A stretch of DNA of 64,000 nt. Source: Eremomyces bilateralis CBS 781.70 (Eukaryota > Ascomycota > Dothideomycetes > Eremomycetales > Eremomycetaceae). The notes below the pieces were generated by a model. That model was not told where the DNA came from and ran no database searches. It saw only the letters and a list, made by a program, of their open reading frames with translations. Below are positions 24,439 to 35,495 of this stretch, piece by piece; positions within the stretch are counted from its first letter, which is position 1, and every line of letters starts with the position of its first letter. The DNA is taken from the NCBI RefSeq assembly GCF_010015585.1, contig NW_022985081.1, positions 106,521 to 170,520 on the forward strand, in the 5' to 3' direction. Position numbers and translations under genes: made by a program.

Positions 24439-25130
24439 ATGAACGCCGCCGGCGGATCCTCAATGAACGAGCTCCTCCAATGGAGCATACAAAACTCCGA
24501 CGCCGGCCGTGACCCCAGCCAATCGCAGCACGCCACCCGCGGCCTCTCCGCCGACGCCCTGGCCCAACTGTTCGGCGGCCCGTCGGACGCCGACCGCATG
24601 CGTGACGCCATGGTGGCCGTCGTGTCGCCTGACGTCGACCTGGAGAACAAGCTGATCGCGTTCGACAACTTCGAGCAGCTAGTGGAGAACATCGATAATG
24701 CGAATAACATCGAGCCGCTGGGGCTGTGGGGGCCGTTGATTAAGCAGTTGGAGAATGAGGAGAAGGAGTTGAGAAGAATGGCGGCATGGTGTGCGGGGAC
24801 GGCGGTGCAGAATAATCCGAAGGCGCAGGAGAGGGTAAGTCGTTCGTTTGTGTCCTCGAAGAATTCCGTGCTGATGTCTTGAAGTTATTAGCCGCGGGCG
24901 GCGTCCCGATTCTCGTGAACCTCGTCGTCAATGATGCCGACCAAGGCGTTCGAAAGAAGGCGATTTTGGCCCTCAGCTCGGTGATCCGAAACTACCAGCC
25001 CGGGTTGGACATCGCGCTGGAACATCTACCGGACGAGTACAAGTCGGAGGAAAAGATCGATGCGGGTGATATGGAGGCGGTGGACTCGATAATTCAGAAG
25101 CTGCGGGACGCCTCTAGTCAAAAAGGATGA
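24439..25130 (+). CDS. fes1: Hsp70 nucleotide exchange factor Fes1
   Basis: Two exons (24439-24834, 24885-25130; intron 50 nt) give 213 aa, close to the usual Fes1 length. The N-terminus [12 protein letters not shown] and the armadillo-type repeats ([74 protein letters not shown]) match Fes1/HspBP1. The protein removes ADP from cytosolic Hsp70 and helps route misfolded proteins to the proteasome. The short open extension through the intron ends in a stop after 50 nt, whereas splicing restores QERLLAAGG, so the spliced form is preferred. Confidence 0.95.
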
Positions 25131-25475
25131 GGCTTGGGGCACGGGATAATGGTTTTGTATAGTATCGTTTGGGACGGATGGTATCATGGTATATGTCTAC
25201 GTATAGACTGGGCATAGGTGGCCCTTCGACCAGCAAATAGATGGCGGCGTCGGCGCATCCGCTATTGGAGTTGGCTTCACTTCGTCTCATCAGCTACCTT
25301 TCGTGTATCCCAGTCCAATGTGTCGACTCCCCTGGTCTCTTGGGCGAACTCTCCTTTAGAGTGGATCACCTTGCGATTCAGCGTGTTGCAGCCATCGCAC
25401 TGCCAAAATCATCCGGTCCATGCCTTCGCAGCTATAATCTCTGTACCGAACATATCCCCCCAATCCAGCCCCCTC
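25131..25475. other. Short convergent spacer
   Basis: This 345-bp spacer lies between the 3' ends of fes1 and the PAC3-like gene. Open frames here (for example from 25218) run antisense into the neighbouring gene and are C-rich shadows. Nothing else is supported. Confidence 0.4.
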
Positions 25476-25987
25476 TCACAAAACCGCGCTCGCCACCCCC
25501 AACAAACCCAGCCACTCCCCCCGATCCATCTCCCCTTTCCGCAACCCCAACCCCACCACGACCAGCCGCTGCTCCTCATTCCGCTTCAACTGCACCATCG
25601 CCGCGATCTGCCGCGCCAGCAGCTGCGCCACCGTATCCCTCGTTGCGTCCGCGCCGCCGAGGATCGTCGTTGCCGTTAGGTGCGAGATGGGCGGAAGGAG
25701 GCTCTCCCCCGCGTCGGAGTTGACTTGGAGCGGGGCGGTGGAGGGGTCGGGGAGGGAGGAATTTAGGAGGACGTGGACCTGGTGAGATGGTTAGCTATGG
25801 GTGAAGATGATGAGGGATTGATATCGGGTACCCAGTGCGCGAGCCGGCCGTCCTGTGAGATCGTGATGAGGAGCTTGTCAGCGAATTCGATGCATGTGGC
25901 GGAGGTTTGGATGCCATCGATTTCCTCGGTGGATGATCGAGTCGCGGCGGGATAGGCCTCAAGCTTGAGATCGGAATGGCCTTCCAT
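25476..25987 (-). CDS. Proteasome assembly chaperone 3-like protein
   Basis: Two exons (25832-25987, 25476-25778; intron 53 nt) give 152 aa. The segment TSATCIEFADKLLITISQDGRLAHWVHVLL is the most recognisable part and matches the beta-strand core of the PAC3/Poc3-type proteasome assembly chaperones, which help build the alpha ring of the 20S core. The frame is open upstream of the chosen Met (MEGHSDLKLEAYPAA) as far as 26377, but that sequence overlaps the divergent Apc15 start and does not resemble the family. The C-terminus ends RGEWLGLLGVASAVL. It shares a short intergenic region with the Apc15 gene. Family assignment is by recognition only. Confidence 0.75.
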
Positions 25988-26324
25988 TTTCAGAAGCTTT
26001 GCAGAATGCTTGAGCAGCTCACATATTGTGAGACTCAATTCTATTTCGTTTGTTATGGCGATTTCATCTTCGATGCTGGTGTTGAGGTTCCCCATCCGTC
26101 TGTTTGATTGGCCAACATCCCTGTACGCCTCTACATCATTCGCAGATGCAACTGTAAACAGTTGCGCTTTAACTTTATTTCCTGGCAGATTGAACACCTC
26201 AAAATCGATTTTACACCGAAAGTGACGTGTCATACTACTCATTTGATCCAACCGCTGATTATTCGCCACACGCGATACATCGAACCCCTCCAGCTTGCAG
26301 AAAGCGCCCCTCCTCAGCGCCATC
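25988..26324. promoter_or_regulatory. Probable bidirectional promoter of PAC3-like and Apc15 genes
   Basis: Only 337 bp separate the two divergent start codons, so both promoters and 5' leaders must lie here or overlap the genes. ATTGG (inverted CCAAT) occurs at about 26107-26111. No TATA box stands out. A regulatory role is inferred from geometry alone. Confidence 0.5.
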
Positions 26325-27254
26325 ATGCTGTCCTTGCCCCTCGTCATCCCACGAGATGTATGTACCCTAGCCTTCAACTTCCTCTTAGGTATACTAATAG
26401 TACATTAGGACCATGTCCACTGGTACACTCCTCGTCACATCCAAACCACCGCCCCCACCGGCCCAACCACCACCAATCCCCCACCCACACAACTCTCCCA
26501 AACCGACCCTCACACCCGCCCCACCTCTCCCCGCCCCCTCGCCCCACGCAGCGCCCTCGCCCTCCTCGCCCAAGACGAGCACACCATCGTCCAACGCAAG
26601 CTCAACATCCGCCGCTTCGGCGCCGGGTGGATCCGGCCGCCCGGCATCGCCAAGACGTACCAAGCAACCATGGACGAGGAAGCCGAACGGGCGGAGCAGG
26701 AGATGTTGGCACGGCGGGAGGAGCAGATGGCAGAGTTGGCGGCGGCGCAGGACGGGGAGGGGATGTTGGGGCGGGGGGAGATGATGGAGGGGGTGGAAGG
26801 GGAGGAAGGGGGGGAGAATGTGGAGGGAGAGCGGGATTTGGACGACGAGGTTCCGGAGGCGGAGGAGGCTCTGTACGATGATAGCGAGATGGGGGGGGAG
26901 GAGTACGATGAGGAGATAACAGAGGGGATGTTGGGCGCGGAGGAGGCGGAGTTGGTGGGGATCGCGCAGGAGGAGAGGGATTTGGATGAGGATATTCCCG
27001 AGGCGGGGAGCTATCAGCATACGGATACGGAGGAGGAGAGTAGCGATGGGGAGGAGGATGTGAATGAGGGGAGGCTGTTGGGGATCGGGAATCGGATGAG
27101 CGTGGGGACGGCGGGGTTCGAGGAGGGGAGGAGCAGCTTGTTGAGTGTGAGTGACTTGCTGGACAGCAGTCCTGTGGCCGGAAGGAGTATGGGGACGAGA
27201 CATTCGTTCATGAATAGGTTAAGGGGCCAAGGTAACCAGCGGAGTCCTCATTGA
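26325..27254 (+). CDS. Anaphase-promoting complex subunit Apc15 (Mnd2-type)
   Basis: Two exons (26325-26357, 26409-27254; intron 51 nt) give 292 aa. The first exon MLSLPLVIPRD joins DHVHWY after splicing, giving the conserved N-terminal block. The stretch ALLAQDEHTIVQRKLNIRRFG followed by AGWIRPPGIAKTYQA is the Apc15 signature. The rest is strongly acidic (Asp/Glu/Gly runs, about residues 125-250) and probably disordered, ending in LLSVSDLLDSSPVAG. Apc15 sits in the anaphase-promoting complex and promotes Cdc20/checkpoint complex turnover in mitosis. The purine-rich coding strand explains the long proline-rich antisense open frames across it. Confidence 0.88.
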
Positions 27255-27541
27255 TCAACAGCATCAAACCACCGAAAGCATTATTATCACGCTTCTAGAC
27301 CATCCTCTAGGCATATGGAGGGGAACACGCTATTCTGGCGTCTTTACACCTTGCGCTATTAATATAGTTACCAAAAGCCGACAAGAAAGGGAGCCCAAGC
27401 TTCTCCCCGCCAGGATGCTCCTGGATCTTGTTCTTAAACGCCATCTCAAATGCGCCATTCACGCCGGGCTCTAAATGCATGAGGCCGGATATGCACAGGT
27501 TGACTTCCCAGCGCCTTCTATACCACCACCGTACGGCTGGC

Positions 27542-28180
27542 TCAAAAGAGCCACACGTACCAAAATAGAAATATCACCGCCGCGAAGAAGCCAACCCATA
27601 CCTTCCACCCGACCCCCGTCTTCTCAGCCATCCTCAGCATCCGATTCATCGTGCCGCGTAACCGGTTTCTTGTGCCTTCGAACGAGTCGTTCATCTTCTC
27701 CGCCAGCGCGGACGAGTCCCGGATCTCCTTACCCATCGCCAATGTGATCTACGCTGGTTGGTTAGTGGACCAATCCAAGTGTTTCTGCCGGTTGAGAAAC
27801 CCACATCCTTGAGTACTTTGACCTTCCCGATCATCCCCTCGACCTGATCATCGTTCTGACTCTCCAATTCCGAGAGCACGGCGTCGCTGTATCGGCCTCT
27901 CGAGTCAGGGGTAGCGGTCCGGAACGCGGCATCGGGCGGCGGTGCTCCGCCTCCGGGATATGCGGAAAATGCGCCCGAGGGTCCAGACGATTGATAGCCG
28001 TAGCCGCCGTTTGGTTTGTGGCCTTTTGAGGGTGATTGTGAGTGTGGGCGGGAATCGTAGCCGGAGAAGAGTTGGGATCGCGCATCACGTTGGTGGAGGG
28101 TGGAGTTGAATCTGGCGGTTGATTAGCGGGTCGGAGTCGGAGGAATAGGGTACAACGGTGGGAACTTGCCTTGACGCCAT
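27542..28180 (-). CDS. bet1: ER-Golgi SNARE Bet1
   Basis: Three exons (28170-28180, 27805-28111, 27542-27748) give 174 aa. The short first exon (MAS plus two bases) splices to give MASRFNSTLHQRDARSQLFSGY. The SNARE helix covers about residues 86-150 (SQNDDQVEGMIGKVKVLKDITLAMGKEIRDSS) and is followed by RLRGTMNRMLRMAEKTGVGWK and a C-terminal membrane anchor (VWVGFFAAVIFLFWYVWLF). Bet1 is the Qc-type SNARE for ER-to-Golgi vesicle fusion. The first intron (28112-28169) appears to begin with GCAAGT rather than GT; no GT alternative keeps the frame. The second intron (27749-27804) is standard. Confidence 0.9.
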
Positions 28181-28519
28181 GGTTCCGACTATGTAAACAG
28201 TATATCATGTTCGACTTGAAAGAGGGTGAAATTTTGGAGGTTGAATAGCCGTTCTGGGTTTCTCAAATGCTCAATAGAGTAAAGGGATGTCTGACGGACG
28301 ATTGAGGCCAGATATGCCGATCGGGTCGCGTTGCGTCATTGGCCCGAACTTCCACGCGCTTGAAGCCCAAAGCCATGATGATCACTGATGAGTGGTGAAT
28401 CAACCTGGATTGTTATCGCCAACATTGCCCTTAAGATATATTAGCTAGGACTTCGTTTAGTTATCTCCTCCCCCATGGTGCGACAATGTCAATAGCGCGA
28501 TAGATCTCATATTCTGGTG
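28181..28519. other. Divergent spacer between bet1 and yme2
   Basis: These 339 bp separate the divergent start codons and must carry both promoters. No clear TATA box or other motif is supported. Confidence 0.4.
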
Positions 28520-31222
28520 ATGGCTCTACGATTGTTGTCGCAGCCGGCGACACGAGGGTTTTCGTCCGCATACCGTGCTTCGCTGCGAACAAGGTATGAC
28601 TACTAGTATCTAGACCTAGAGTCTGTCTTATGAACAATTAAGGCTCTTGGTGTATTTATCAAACCATTTTCTAATCATCCAGTACAGAAACACGCCGCCG
28701 TGGTCCATACCTCGACATATCCGATGTGCCACTGTACAGGCTGGAGTAAGGAAATCCGGACATATAACCCCCGATGCAAATGAAACCCTGATATTCTTTG
28801 ACAGTAAGAAAGAAATTATCTCCTGAGTAGACCCTCCGCTCAGATTATCCCAGATGTCTATCCACTCCGGTTTCGGTGGTTGTTGCGATTTCCGTGGCAA
28901 TCAGACAGAAATCTCCCAAAGTCAGTTGCAAGAGTCGCAGCTCCTGGGGTCCTATCGTATGATCCATCTCGTCTTATTGAGAAATCCAAACTTAAGGAGC
29001 AAGGCGTGGAGGTGAAGGAGATCATTCCTCGATTGAATGAGGGGGCTGCATTCGTCAAAATTGCCTATGGGCCGGAGCAAACTGCGACTGAAATCGAAGA
29101 TGTCCTTGGGAAATATCTTAAGGAACATACTTCCAGCCCTTGGTGGAACCCACTTCGAAGAATGCGAGCCGACATTGTGAGAGGGAAACCTTGGGTTGAA
29201 GACCTGTTCCGTTTCCCAAGTTCTCGAATCGAAGTCGAATTTCTACCAGCAGAATCAGGAGGATCCGCAACCGAGATGTCGCAGGAGCAGCTATATGCTC
29301 TTTTTCGGCATTATGGAAAGTTGACAGACATTATGTCGCAGCCGACAGATTCCAAAATTGTTCCTAGGTATGCACTACTTGATTTCACCTCCATACGGCG
29401 TGCAATATCCGCGAAAAACTGCATGCATGGATATACCGTGTCTGAAGCTGAAGGCGGAGGTAAGGGGGGGACGAGTCTTCGTCTGAGCTATCAAGAGAAG
29501 GATAAGGGACATTGGACCCGGGACTGGCTATTCAGCCATCCTCGGATAGTCATTCCTCTCCTGGTTGCCATTGCCACGGGAATCACAGTCGTTATCTTCG
29601 ATCCCATTCGAACGTTTTTCATTCGCGCACATGTCACAAGGAAGTTCCATATCGAGGATAATTCCATCTTCACGTGGTTCAAGGCGCAAGCGATAGATAT
29701 CCTCTCCTTCCAAAGACGGCGGGAGTCGGATTCGGGCATGGAAGCCATTTGGGACGACCGAAGACCGCACATCGAGCAAATCCAGACGTGGCTCATGGAA
29801 ACCGCCGATACCTTCATCATTGTACAAGGTCCGAGGGGCTCAGGGAAGCGAGAACTTATCATCGATCAAGCACTGAGGGATCGGAAGAACAAGCTCGTCA
29901 TCGATTGCAAGCCTATCCAAGAAGCTCATGGTGACAGTGCCACCATCCGCGCTGCTGCAGAGCAAGTCAGGTATCGTCCGATTTTCTCGTGGATGAATAG
30001 TATCAGTGGCATGGTCGATCTCGCGGCACAAGGCGCAGCCGGCGTTAAAACCGGATTTTCGGAGACTCTCGACACCCAGCTTAGCAAGATCTGGAACAAC
30101 ACCGCTATTGCGCTCAAGCAGATAGCGCTTGAAGGGCGGAAGAAAGATGACAAAGACGCGAACCTTTCGGATGATGAGTATCTAGATGCACACCCTGAGA
30201 AACGCCCGGTTGTTATCATCGACAACTTCCTACATCGGAGCAACGAGAACAACACTGTCTACGACAAGATGGCTGAGTGGTAAGGTATCCCATACTGTTG
30301 GGAGATCCTTTTGCTAATTATATGCAGGGCTGCCGGTCTCACAGCGGCAAACATCGCCCACGTCATCTTCCTTACCAACAACGTCTCTTTCTCCAAATCC
30401 CTAAGCAAGGCTCTACCCGACCGAGTATTCCGACAAATATCTCTCAGCGACTGTTCCCCCGAAGTTGCCAAGCGATTCGTCATCAATCAGTTGAAGATGT
30501 CTGACTCGGATGAGGTCGCGTCTTCCGAAGGTGTCGAGAAGAAACCCTCTCCTGAATCGATGAAACCCCGTGATCTTTCGGAGCTAGACTCCTGCATCGA
30601 CTCTCTCGGAGGTCGATTGACCGATCTGGAGTTCCTCGCCCGCCGCATCCAGGGCGGTGAAACTCCGCGGAACGCCGTTCGCGAAATCATCAACCAGAGC
30701 GCATCCGAGATCTTGAAGATGTACATTTTCGGGATGGAAGATTCCACACGGCGTTGGACCCCCGAGCAAGCGTGGACGCTCATCGCAAAGTTAGCGCAAC
30801 AACCTGATATCCGATACAACGAGCTGTTACTTGACACCAAATTCTCGAGCGACGGAGAGAGCGTCATCCACGCGCTTGAGCACGCGGAGCTCATTACCGT
30901 TGTCTCCGCAAATGGGCGACCGTATGCCATCCGACCCGGAAAGCCCGTGTATCAGCCTGCCTTCAAGCGATTGACCGACGACAAGGTATTGAAGAGCCGG
31001 CTTGACTTGGCGATCTTAGCGGACTCGATCAAGACCGAGACGGCCAACATCGAAAAATACGAGAAGGAGTTGACGGTATTAGGAGAGCTTCCCAAGCAGC
31101 CATCGGAAGTGGGCCCGAGAGTGAATTGGTTGTTGAAGAAGTTGAAAGCGAGTCAAGTCAAGATTGAGGCAATGGATGCAGAGAGCACCAAGTTGAAGAG
31201 AGTCCTCCAGGAGGAGTATTGA
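28520..31222 (+). CDS. yme2: Mitochondrial escape protein 2 (Yme2/RNA12 family)
   Basis: Four exons (28520-28593, 28688-28803, 28854-30279, 30328-31222) give 836 aa. The spliced N-terminus MALRLLSQPATRGFSSAYRA is a mitochondrial targeting sequence. It is followed by NETLIFFDN joined to VYPLRFRWLLRFPWQSDRNLP, the hallmark of the family. Further on are an RRM-like fold (about 187-277), a membrane segment (about 294-313, IVIPLLVAIATGITVVIF) and an ATPase-like region with Walker A GPRGSGK (389-395), then a long helical C-terminus. Yme2 is an inner-membrane protein involved in mitochondrial DNA/nucleoid maintenance. The two first introns were chosen because they alone restore the conserved FFDN-(V/L)(Y/F)PL block. 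Introns are 94, 50 and 48 nt. Confidence 0.92.
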
Positions 31223-31289
31223 AGGTCATGAATCGATCCTTTGTAGCCCTTCTGTAATGTATATACACATGTCCACTCTATGATACATG

Positions 31290-31520
31290 TGAGCGTCCAT
31301 CCCGGCTCACCAAAGTTTAATTTCAAAATCTCCGGCCTAAGCCCGAGTGTCCAGGTCCCATCGCCTGGCCTGAGTTTCACTTCAAAGTGAGTTCAAACTC
31401 CCTAGCCCATATATTGGAGTACCTAGATCCCATCACTGGGCCTGAGTCTCATTTGAAACTCTCCAGCCATATACTCAAGTGTCAATGCCCAAGTCCCATT
31501 GTAGACCTAAGTCTAGCCCT
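31290..31520. repeat. Degenerate tandem repeat, about three copies of 65-75 bp
   Basis: Three imperfect units share the order TTTCAAA/TTTGAAACTC, then CCAGCC/CTAGCC, then AGTGTCC/AGTACCT, then AGGTCCCATCGCCTGG/AGATCCCATCACTGGG/AAGTCCCATT, then CCTGAGT. Units begin near 31321, 31380 and 31450. The array lies just after the yme2 stop, between two converging genes. It shows no coding potential. Confidence 0.6.
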
Positions 31521-31651
31521 CTCTCGAACCTCAAAAGCAGATACGCCGAACCCCCCGAACGACGATTGCAATGCAGAAACTAAAAAAACGAACACGAGTA
31601 AGCTGGCCTTCTAAATGGAAAACTCGCTTATCGTACACGGCACTTCCATTC

Positions 31652-33673
31652 CTACCATGCGTAACCATCGTCATCGATGTCCTGTCCGTTCCAGTCTCCG
31701 TCGTCATCTTCACCTTCCGAAAGGAAATCCCGTTCAGTGTACTGATGTCGCGCGGGCCGCAGACCGTGGACCGTGATATCGACGCGTGTGCATGTCCCTT
31801 CCGCTTGGTCGTCATTTGCTGCGGCAGGCTGCCCATTGACGGCCGTCATCGGCCTCAATTTCCGCTTCGACAACATCTCTCCCATCTCCTCGAGCGGCCC
31901 TCGTAGGAACTGTTGCTCTTTCCATGCGTAAAAACCGGCCACCGACCTCAGCTCTTGACGTGGTTCGGCGCGAGAAAGGAAACTGTGCCGCATTTTGTTC
32001 TCGACCCAATCCCGCTTGAACTGCGCTCGTTCGCGGGGCGTCAGTTCCGTACAGTTCATATGGAGAACGAGCTCCCGGAGGTTGGGCATCTGGCTCCGTC
32101 GATCGAGAAAGGATTGAAAGAGATTGATCGCGGAAATGGTCGTTACGCCTTTCAAATTTACCATCGCGATCGAGCGGATGGCCGGCGGGAATGCGACAGT
32201 CCAGTCCAGTCCTGAGGAATCAATCCAGTCCGGGGACCCTATCATGTGGTCTCCGCGGTATTCAAACAGGTCAATGGAGAACTTTTTCAGTTTGGGGCAG
32301 TATCGATCAAGTCCTTGGATGAAACCAAGGCCCAACTCCTTGTTGTGGTATAGTTCGAGGGACTCCAGAGTCCTGCCATTGTCCATTAAGAACTGGTTGA
32401 GATGGGGGGTTGACAGATCCGTGCAGGAGGAAAACTCGACTGATGTGAGATTCTTTTCATACTGTGTCAGGAGTTTGCCGTTGATATCATGATGAACGGA
32501 ATTCGGATACCAGATGAGGGCGGAATCGACGAATCTCAAGGACTTCAACTTGGGTTGCTGGCGGATGAAGTCCCGCAAGATTTCCACGTGCACCTGCCGC
32601 TCTGGAGGTTCTGTTTCAGGGTCCCTCCTGAGGAGGACATGGGCGTTGGCATTGTGGATAACCAGTTCTTCGAGAGATCCCAAAGCCCTTGCTCCTTCGG
32701 CCCACAACATAAAGTTGAAGAACCCCGCGCGGTTTATCAAATCGATGTCCAGCGTAAATTCTTTCAACGTGGATTTCAGTTCATCCAACGCTGGCTGCAC
32801 CCACCTCTCCAATACCACTCCAAGACCTGTGGTGTTCACCATGGTTCGAAGATAGTCCACATGCAGTCCAGTCAGATTTGTGAGCGGCCCGGTGAGAGAG
32901 GGCAGTTGGAATCGGCCACGTCCGGGAGCGGAGAGAATCAAGTGCTGTTTGGCATCGAGGTGGAGATATCGTATTTTCGCCCGATAGTCCACGGCAGTCT
33001 CATTCGGGTCCTTCACCAAAAGGTCGGCGAGAAGATGCGGTTTTGCGCGCGATCCGGAAATAGGGGGGTCTTCATACAGCGCCGTCAGCGCTGGCTCTTT
33101 GAAACTTTTGCACATGGTTGCCATATTGATAAGCCATTTCACCCCGTCTGTGGCTCGCAAAGTTTTCTTGTCGATGAGAGGGTACGCGGCGAGCTTGAAG
33201 ATCTCCACCCTAATCTCATAGGGAAACTCAGCGAGCTGGAATCCAGTCATATTTGAGTTGCCTTTGTCTTGAGGCGGCTTGAGCTGGTCCAGCTCCATCC
33301 GTTTTGATTTCTTTGGCTTGCTGGAGTGAATGCGAGAGACGCCCTGTTTGATGCTTGCAGGTCGGGTGCGTATGGCAATGCTTGGAGACTTCCGTTTTCT
33401 CTTCTTTGACAAATGGCTCTTCTCTGGCCTGAATGATGTCTCCGCATCGAAGTTCTCCTTTTCTAACTTAGTTCCATGTCCGGTCAGAGCTGTTTCGGTT
33501 CGAGATCTAGTTAGTGGTCGTGTGGGGGTTTCGAGATTTCGTGAGCTAGGTTGGAGACGCCCAGAAGATGTGCTATTCGCCATGGGAGTGGCCAGGTAGG
33601 CATCGACGACATCATCGTCGTCGCTGGGTTCTGTATATGATACCCGTTGCCTTTTCCTCAATCGCTGCGCCAT
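31652..33673 (-). CDS. F-box/leucine-rich-repeat-like protein
   Basis: A single exon of 673 aa. The N-terminal 130 residues are basic and Ser-rich with likely nuclear signals (RLRKRQR, KKRKRKS, KPKKSKRME). The segment FQLAEFPYEIRVEIFKLAAYPLI (about 150-175) looks like an F-box, followed by WLINMATMCKSFKEPALTALYEDPPI, typical of fungal F-box/LRR proteins. The middle has irregular leucine-rich repeats (LESLELYHNKELGLGF and similar) and the tail is acidic. F-box proteins act as substrate adaptors of SCF ubiquitin ligases; the substrate is unknown. Coding status is certain, function moderate. Confidence 0.8.
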   Translation of the reverse strand: MAQRLRKRQRVSYTEPSDDDDVVDAYLATPMANSTSSGRLQPSSRNLETPTRPLTRSRTETALTGHGTKLEKENFDAETSFRPEKSHLSKKRKRKSPSIAIRTRPASIKQGVSRIHSSKPKKSKRMELDQLKPPQDKGNSNMTGFQLAEFPYEIRVEIFKLAAYPLIDKKTLRATDGVKWLINMATMCKSFKEPALTALYEDPPISGSRAKPHLLADLLVKDPNETAVDYRAKIRYLHLDAKQHLILSAPGRGRFQLPSLTGPLTNLTGLHVDYLRTMVNTTGLGVVLERWVQPALDELKSTLKEFTLDIDLINRAGFFNFMLWAEGARALGSLEELVIHNANAHVLLRRDPETEPPERQVHVEILRDFIRQQPKLKSLRFVDSALIWYPNSVHHDINGKLLTQYEKNLTSVEFSSCTDLSTPHLNQFLMDNGRTLESLELYHNKELGLGFIQGLDRYCPKLKKFSIDLFEYRGDHMIGSPDWIDSSGLDWTVAFPPAIRSIAMVNLKGVTTISAINLFQSFLDRRSQMPNLRELVLHMNCTELTPRERAQFKRDWVENKMRHSFLSRAEPRQELRSVAGFYAWKEQQFLRGPLEEMGEMLSKRKLRPMTAVNGQPAAANDDQAEGTCTRVDITVHGLRPARHQYTERDFLSEGEDDDGDWNGQDIDDDGYAW

Positions 33674-35495
33674 GAGCTTCTATTCTTTTTTCCCCAGGCA
33701 ACACAGCCAGGAGCATTGGCAGTATCTACAGTTACCTCTATAAGCGTGCAAGTGCTATTCATATAGAGTCTATAGCTAGGCAATGTTGCATAGGGTATAT
33801 TGTGATGAGTTATGAGTGTCGTGAGAATCGGATAGCTGTCAGCTGGAGGATTATGACTGGGTGAGGTCATTCGGCTATATCTCGGAAATTGATTAGATCA
33901 CGTGCTAGGCACCAAGGAGTTTATACCTCAGGCATCTATAGTACCAAACAATGCCTAACAGTCCGACCCAGATGGATTTCTACAGAATACACCCGGAAAA
34001 CAGGGATGACTTGTGCTTCATTTTGATCTCAATCCGTTATTTTTCGTTCTGGAATGATATATCTATTATCATTTGCCTCAATTGCCATTGCTATATGTAC
34101 GTGCTAGGTCGAAGACAACTTGGTTATAGCCAAGGATCGGCATCTGCCAGCACTGTTCCCACTGGTTCATTGCCTGAGAACACTTTTCACGAGGCCGAGC
34201 GGGTGGGGTATTATGTTTCCTTTGATTTACCAGGGAGGAAAACGGGTTCGAAATCCCTCGTGAGTATCTATAATGGTGCTCGTTGGTGATACAACCAGTC
34301 CTCCTATCTCTGTTGGATACATCGAGGGAACGAGGATTCTATGCTGGCAACTCCATTGGGATTTATCTTACATATACTCGTACTTGCTTGTGATTGAGTA
34401 AATTTCGATACAAGTTTTGATGTGCACTCCTAATTTAATAACATAGCTATACTTCGCGGCGCGAACACTGGATCGGTTTTCTCAAGGGAAGGGGTGGGCA
34501 ACCAAAAGGCGGAATGGCTGTGTATCCAACTACGATGATATTTCGAAGTTTGACAATTCGAAGTGGTTTGCGAAGAGGCACAGGGCGTCCATTTCATGAT
34601 CCAATGGCATAATGTGAATCATGGGAATATGAGGGGACGACACGGTTCGACGGGCAATCATACAGACATTGGAAGGGCTGACACCTTTTGCAGATCAGAA
34701 CGGTCCACAACGGCCAGCGAACATAGCCAAATAAAAATGAATTTTATTCCTACTTCACATCAGTTCTTTGAACTTTACAACGCCAGAGCGTTCTGGACCA
34801 CTCTCAGCCGATCTGGAGAGCAATAATACATTAACGCAAAGTCACAATCCCGCTCTCCGGAGCATAATGATAAGCTGCCACAGAAGAAACGGCACAACCG
34901 GACTCGAAAATAAGAATATCCCGGTTCCGGCGTTTGAGAAGCCAGAACGGGTCATGAAACCGGCCAACCGCGCCGGCGAACTGGAAACGCGTCGACTCCG
35001 ACACATACCACCACCGATCCATCCACCAAATGTAAATAGCCAAATCGAAAAACTGTAGAAAAAAATAAGGCAAAAAACATGGAATCCCAGAACCGTGATC
35101 TATGTATCGAGTTCGGGCCGAAAGAAATGGACATCGTTGGGTCGTCATGTAGAACTTTCGGGGGGGTCGGGTGCCTTGTGGCAATGCAGATGTGGAAACA
35201 GCCAACCAACCGCACAGTGTCTATGGAATAGGTCAAGTAGCTGTGGTCGGGCTTGAAAATATCGATGCCGTGGAACGTTGGATCAGATAAGTCTCCGGCG
35301 TGATCGTATGTATAGAATGATATCGGATCGCTCCAGAGGTGTCGATATCCCAAAATCCAGATGGCAGGCCAGTAAGAAATTATGATTAGTGGGGAGTCTA
35401 TGTTTTTCCGTGGTCGTAAAGGTCGGCATCAGAGCAGACATTCATCGTGTGGACGAATGGTCCGCTCTCCGGTCGTGATCGATCAGCAACACAGT
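33674..35495. other. Gene-poor interval, 1.8 kb, with one ambiguous minus-strand open region
   Basis: The left half is the promoter side of the F-box/LRR gene. At 34831-35353 two minus-strand frames (133 and 124 codons) overlap, one containing a hydrophobic, aromatic stretch (CFLPYFFLQFFDLAIYIWWM). Neither has a convincing start context or recognisable homology, and both fall in the likely 3' UTR of the next gene, so I do not call a gene. Confidence 0.35.

Noticed and set aside
26394-27203. 269-codon minus-strand frame rich in Pro and Leu
   Set aside because: Complement of the acidic, purine-rich Apc15 coding region; low complexity only.
34240-34262. tRNA-like T-loop (GGTTCGAAATCCC)
   Set aside because: Stem pairs fail at two positions and position 61 is not C; no cloverleaf fits.
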